DNA from: Verrucomicrobiia bacterium
Lineage (GTDB): Bacteria > Verrucomicrobiota > Verrucomicrobiia > Verrucomicrobiales > Akkermansiaceae
Length of the DNA stretch: 9,592 nucleotides
Reading direction: 5' to 3'
Assembly (NCBI GenBank): GCA_947460915.1
Contig: CANHKJ010000102.1
Location: 1-9,592, forward strand
Position 1 is the stretch's first letter. Every line of letters starts with the position of its first letter. The notes beneath the pieces were generated by a model that saw nothing but the letters and a program-made list of their open reading frames with translations, ran no database searches and was not told where the DNA came from. Made by a program: the position numbers and the translations under genes. Positions 6,530-9,592 of the stretch are shown piece by piece.

Positions 6530-6545
6530 TGTGATCTTGATCACG
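6530..6545. promoter_or_regulatory. CRP/FNR-like palindromic operator candidate
   Basis: TGTGATCTTGATCACG contains the perfect inverted repeat GTGATC-TT-GATCAC (6531-6544) and matches the TGTGA-N6-TCACA pattern of CRP-type sites at all but the last base. It lies 25 bases upstream of the mature tRNA-Leu 5' end, over the spacer and -35 zone of the likely tRNA promoter, and 84 bases past the stop of the MJ0042 membrane-protein gene. No U tract follows on either strand, so it is not a canonical terminator. A regulator of this type is not encoded in the window. Confidence 0.45.
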
Positions 6546-6628
6546 GAAGGCGCGGGAACTTAGCGACAATTCACACTCTTCGTCCAGCAGAATCATCCGA
6601 TACAGAAAAATATTTCCACCAGAGCCAC

Positions 6629-8209
6629 TTACTGACTTTTCTGAATTGCTTCAATCGCATTGCGGAAACTGGTCTGCAATTCGAGATCAGCATTGATCTT
6701 CATCGCAGATTCAAGCGCTTCGATGGATTTCAGGCTGCCAACGCGAGCGCAGATACGCGCTGCGGACATACGCTGAGCGTTTTCGCCTTCACTTAAGTGC
6801 TTGATGATGTGATCTTCTGCTTGCTTACCACTTTTGGCATAAATTGCTTCCCATTCGACGGGGGTTTCAAGCCATAACTGATCTAAAATTGGATAGACTT
6901 CAGGCTGAGGCCATTGAGTCAGAAATCCCACCGTTTCCAGTGGCAGCGTTTTCATTTTCGCGTAATACTCTTTTGCCACTTTCATAGCCTCCTCAGGAGC
7001 ACCGTCTTTGCCATTACTCCACACGATCAATGCCTTGGAGAGATTGGTGAGCATTTCTTTATCCGCCATGGGCAAAAGATCAATCATGCGCTTGAGCATG
7101 TCGTCGCGAGATTGCACAGGCTCAGCCAAAGAGAGCCGCACCAAAGCCTCATTGATACGGCGAATGTCCATGCCCTCCATTTCCATGAGGTTATATTGAT
7201 AAAAAGCACCGTCGGTCTTGTCTGTGAGCTTATTCATCGGACGCTCGGCAAAACGTTTGTTGTCGACCAAAACAGAGATGATTTGTAATTCACTATCAGT
7301 CTGATCTACCTCCCCCATGCGTCCGCACTGGCTCGCCATTTCCTCGAAGCCAATTTGGGGATCTACCAAAACGAGTAGATAGTGGCGTGTATTACGAGGA
7401 TAAAGGTGAGAGGCCTCCCCCGCTCCACTCATTCGCATCAAATAGCGTTCTACGATCTCAGAATTACTCTCCTGCAATCCTTTCATCCAAATACCAATCA
7501 CTTTACGCGCACCTCTAGCCTCTGCAAGCGCTGTTTGCATTGGTCCATATCCTATCTCAGCGCGCAATTTTGCCCGTTTTTCTTCGAGTGAGCTCACCGG
7601 CACGACATGGCTGGTATCGTCATCCAAGACCCGCATGGAGCGAACCAAGGGTTGTGAACCATCTTTAAAATACATCGGCAACAAGATCAAAGCTAGTGCT
7701 CCCATGATCGCGAAAATTGCCGCTTTTACGCGCACTCTTGGATTGGCATAGATCACCATGATCGCCCCGACTACCGCGGCAAATCCAGCAATAACCATCC
7801 GACGATCCGTCGTAACGCCATCGAGCATTGCACCCTGCGCACCCGCTAAGATTAAGACCAAAGCGGTAAGGATCATCATCGCCACACCAACAATACCAAC
7901 TAACACTTTCCCTAATGAAACGGGCTCAAATCTCTCCGCTGGTGGCGCCTCTGCATATTGTGCGGTGTGCATGTGACTCGGCACAGAAAACTCCGTGTGC
8001 GGCTTACGAGGATACTGAATCAGATGCGGATCACGTCGCTCACCAGGATAAAATTTCTTCTGCTTCACCAGCGAGTCATCGCCAACACGAAAACGATGCT
8101 CACACGCTCCGCACTCAACCATCCGGCCTGTCAATTCATGCCCAACGCGAAAGCGTTGACTACACTTGGGACAGCGAATTTGAATTTGCGATGGATCGTG
8201 TTCAGGCAT
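6629..8209 (-). CDS. MJ0042-type zinc-finger membrane protein, function unknown
   Basis: A 526-residue protein with three parts. Residues 11-43 form a zinc finger of the MJ0042 type: CPKC (Cys13, Cys16) and CGAC (Cys33, Cys36), each followed by an FRVG-like strand. A polar linker (about 45-95) leads to three hydrophobic segments (about 101-123, 137-155 and 162-180). The C-terminal region of about 340 residues (185-526) is soluble and mostly helical. It contains a beta-rich YLLVLVDPQIGFEE patch and ends with HEAT-like helices (about 464-526). With three membrane passes, the zinc finger and the large domain would lie on opposite sides of the membrane (inference). I do not recognise the C-terminal domain. 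The ATG at 8207-8209 starts just before the finger; no Shine-Dalgarno is seen. It is divergent from the coiled-coil zinc-ribbon gene, 113 bases away. Confidence 0.85.
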   Translation of the reverse strand: MPEHDPSQIQIRCPKCSQRFRVGHELTGRMVECGACEHRFRVGDDSLVKQKKFYPGERRDPHLIQYPRKPHTEFSVPSHMHTAQYAEAPPAERFEPVSLGKVLVGIVGVAMMILTALVLILAGAQGAMLDGVTTDRRMVIAGFAAVVGAIMVIYANPRVRVKAAIFAIMGALALILLPMYFKDGSQPLVRSMRVLDDDTSHVVPVSSLEEKRAKLRAEIGYGPMQTALAEARGARKVIGIWMKGLQESNSEIVERYLMRMSGAGEASHLYPRNTRHYLLVLVDPQIGFEEMASQCGRMGEVDQTDSELQIISVLVDNKRFAERPMNKLTDKTDGAFYQYNLMEMEGMDIRRINEALVRLSLAEPVQSRDDMLKRMIDLLPMADKEMLTNLSKALIVWSNGKDGAPEEAMKVAKEYYAKMKTLPLETVGFLTQWPQPEVYPILDQLWLETPVEWEAIYAKSGKQAEDHIIKHLSEGENAQRMSAARICARVGSLKSIEALESAMKINADLELQTSFRNAIEAIQKSQ

Positions 8210-8322
8210 TTCGAGGGAGTTTTATCAGAAAATGATTCACTTTGCAATACCAAGCAATACGCAATGCAATTTTTTCGAGCGAACGCTTGCCCCCTGCTCC
8301 ATTATCGTGCAGCATCTCCTTC

Positions 8323-9024
8323 ATGCATCCTGTCATCAAAGAACTTCTCATTCTCCAAGAGCGTGATCAGAAACTGCTAATCGTTCAGCGCGACCTCGAT
8401 CGGATTCCTCGTGATGAAGCGAACGCCAATGGTCAGCTTAACGGTGATCAACAGGTATTGCAGAAAGCCATCGATGCGCTGCGCCAATGTGAAGTCGCCA
8501 CGAAAAAAATCGAACTCGATATCGCAACCCGCCGCAACACCATTCTCCGCCTAAAGCAGCAGCAGTTTGAAACGCGCAAGAACGAAGAATACACTGCACT
8601 GGGCAATGAAGTAATTCGCTATACCAAAGAAATTGACGGGCTCGAAACACAAGAGCTCGAGCACATGGAAATCGCAGACAACCTGCGCGCCAAGGTCAAA
8701 GAGGCCGAAGCCCAGCTCGCTCGCAGTCAATCTCTTGTCAACGCGGATCTTGCCGATCTAACAGCCAAAAAAGCACAATTGCTTCAACGCAAAGAGGAGC
8801 TCACCACCGAGCGCAAAAATCTCTGCTCCGGAGTCGATCCGGAGGTGTTGCCGCTTTATGAAAAGCTGATGAAATCCAAAAATGGTTCCGCAGTGGTGCA
8901 AGCGAGCAATGGCATGTGCGGTGGCTGCCACATGAAACTCGTGCCGACCACCTTGGTCAAAGTCCTCGCTGGGTCAGAAATTACTCAATGCGAAAACTGC
9001 GGTCGCATGCTGTATCCTGATTGA
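8323..9024 (+). CDS. coiled-coil C4 zinc-ribbon protein of the CdsZ/FlgZ (zf-RING_7) family
   Basis: A 233-residue cytoplasmic protein. Residues about 1-165 are heptad-rich and should form a long antiparallel coiled-coil hairpin. The family signature TRKNEEYTALGNEVIRYTKEI sits near 84-104. The C-terminus is a four-cysteine zinc ribbon: CGGC (Cys199, Cys202) and CENC (Cys223, Cys226), ending GRMLYPD. Homologues include chlamydial CdsZ (CT398), linked to type III secretion, and Helicobacter HP0958/FlgZ, linked to RpoN and flagellar mRNA. Many bacteria without either system also carry it, so the role here is open. The frame stays open upstream to an ATG at 8242, but the extra 27 residues lack family similarity; MHPVIKELLILQERD at 8323 is the typical N-terminus. 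No Shine-Dalgarno is visible. It is divergent from the MJ0042 gene. Confidence 0.92.
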   Translation: MHPVIKELLILQERDQKLLIVQRDLDRIPRDEANANGQLNGDQQVLQKAIDALRQCEVATKKIELDIATRRNTILRLKQQQFETRKNEEYTALGNEVIRYTKEIDGLETQELEHMEIADNLRAKVKEAEAQLARSQSLVNADLADLTAKKAQLLQRKEELTTERKNLCSGVDPEVLPLYEKLMKSKNGSAVVQASNGMCGGCHMKLVPTTLVKVLAGSEITQCENCGRMLYPD

Positions 9025-9466
9025 GTTTCACAAATTAGTCATCGGAGAACCATGGCAACTCAGTTGGTCAGTCAAGCTCGTGAGAAAACTTTGACCAACA
9101 CATCACAGCCCGCAGCACTTCACAATTCGTCCCCCCTGCGCCACATTGATCTCCGCTACTGGACACATCTCCCCCGCCTTCTGTCGCATCGCTCTCCGTT
9201 ACTGATTACATCACCGCCGCCTTCCGTCACATCGCCCTCCACTACTGGACACATTAGTCCCGCCTTCCGTCACACCGCCCTCCGCTGCTGGACACATTGC
9301 CCCCGTCTGCAGCCACATCCTTCACCACAGCTGAAAGATTGCACCTTGGCCTTAGAATCCCAGCCTAGCGGAAAATGATCAAACTCCCATATTGCCAAAA
9401 TGCACCCAGCATGCTATGCCTAGCCATGAGATAGAATCAGAAAAACATCTATCCCTCCCAAACAAT
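9025..9466. other. 442-base gene-poor region with a tandem repeat
   Basis: After the zinc-ribbon stop there is a 7-bp inverted repeat, TTGGTCA (9064-9070) with TGACCAA (9092-9098), which is too widely spaced for an obvious terminator. A 43-bp tandem array and degenerate flanking copies follow to about 9365. The last 100 bases hold the upstream region of the right-edge gene, with TAGAAT at 9432-9437 as a possible -10 (no clear -35). An open frame at 9052-9378 is judged non-coding because it crosses the repeats in changing frames. Confidence 0.6.
9151..9322. repeat. 43-bp tandem repeat, four units
   Basis: Four units start at 9151, 9194, 9237 and 9280, each beginning CTCC and aligning without insertion or deletion at an exact 43-base period. 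The first three are about 80% identical pairwise; the fourth diverges in its second half. Shared blocks are CTCCGCTACTGGACACAT and CCGCCTTCCGTCACATCGCC. Both end in CACAT, so each unit looks like an older doublet of about 21-22 bases. Degenerate extra copies appear at about 9108-9150 and, more weakly, after 9322. Since 43 is not a multiple of three, the repeat shifts frame at each unit and is unlikely to be coding. Confidence 0.9.
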
Positions 9467-9592
9467 ATGAAAGACAAAGATTATTCCGTTATTGAAGCAC
9501 TCGGACGCATCAACCGCTTTGCGATCAACCATCTTGCCGCCTTCCCCGCAGGCAGCCAAGCCCTCACCGACTTCGCCCGCGCCAGCGAAATC
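9467..9592 (+). CDS. unidentified protein, N-terminal 42 residues (3' end beyond the window)
   Basis: An open frame from ATG at 9467-9469 to the right edge begins MKDKDYSVIEALGRINRF and continues with NHLAAFPAGSQALTDFARAS. I do not recognise the family; the visible part is soluble and helix-prone, without a signal peptide or membrane segment. Support for coding comes from the smooth amphipathic sequence and strongly C-ending codons (27 of 42 third positions are G or C, most of them C in the second half). The preceding bases contain no Shine-Dalgarno. TAGAAT at 9432-9437 may be a -10 element, giving a leader of about 20 bases. An unusual 43-bp tandem array lies upstream. Confidence 0.65.
   Translation, partial: MKDKDYSVIEALGRINRFAINHLAAFPAGSQALTDFARASEI

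Noticed and set aside
6531..6544. Terminator for the MJ0042 membrane-protein gene
   Set aside because: The palindrome could fold into a short hairpin, but it is followed by AAAAGGG on the minus strand and GGAAGG on the plus strand, without a U tract.
8242..8322. 27-codon N-terminal extension of the CdsZ-like gene
   Set aside because: The family begins near MHPVIKELLILQ; the extension includes the GCAAT-rich intergenic DNA.
9151..9322. CRISPR array
   Set aside because: The repeats are directly contiguous with no unique spacers, diverge from one another, and no cas gene is present.
9052..9378. 108-codon plus-strand open frame with GGAG before its ATG
   Set aside because: Most of it crosses the 43-bp repeats, which shift frame at each unit, so the same DNA is read as different peptides (LRYWTHLPRL, then TTGHISPAF, then LRCWTHCPRL). 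Composition is Ser/Thr/Pro/His-rich with no recognisable family.

Overview
The window is about 9.6 kb of ordinary chromosomal DNA of mid GC content from a bacterium that is most likely a verrucomicrobium, or at least a member of the Planctomycetes-Verrucomicrobia-Chlamydiae group. This is an inference from gene content: an MJ0042-type zinc finger fused to membrane helices, a CdsZ-like coiled-coil/zinc-ribbon protein, a PIN-PhoH protein, a monothiol thioredoxin-like protein ending in PYGCGVKY, and mostly absent Shine-Dalgarno sequences. No phage, plasmid, transposase, CRISPR or defence gene is visible.

Layout. (a) 1-1433, minus strand: lemA followed by an HtpX-like M48 membrane metalloprotease that runs off the left edge. 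(b) 1580-2209, plus strand: trmB, a tRNA m7G46 methyltransferase, with a candidate promoter that leaves almost no 5' leader. (c) 2238-3796, minus strand: a stand-alone DsbD N-terminal-type domain protein, then an exported thioredoxin-like protein with one active-site cysteine. The terminator for this pair overlaps the end of trmB on the opposite strand. (d) 3904-4469, minus strand: rpsT (ribosomal protein S20), an intrinsic terminator, then a 74-residue zinc-ribbon protein. (e) 4793-6394, plus strand: a PIN-PhoH ATPase/RNase. (f) 6422-6505, minus strand: tRNA-Leu(UAA), with a CRP/FNR-like palindrome just upstream. (g) 6629-8209, minus strand: an MJ0042 zinc-finger membrane protein with a large C-terminal domain, divergent from (h) 8323-9024, plus strand: a coiled-coil/C4 zinc-ribbon protein of the CdsZ/FlgZ type. 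(i) 9025-9466: a gene-poor stretch with an exact 43-bp-period tandem repeat. (j) 9467-9592: the first 42 codons of an unidentified plus-strand gene.

Functional themes are RNA and translation (trmB, rpsT, tRNA-Leu, PIN-PhoH), envelope quality control (LemA/M48) and extracytoplasmic thiol chemistry (DsbD-N-like plus thioredoxin-like). Three different zinc-ribbon or zinc-finger proteins occur within 5 kb. I do not see a convincing new multi-gene system. The best leads are the 43-bp repeat, the palindrome beside tRNA-Leu, the split redox pair and the two uncharacterised zinc-finger proteins.
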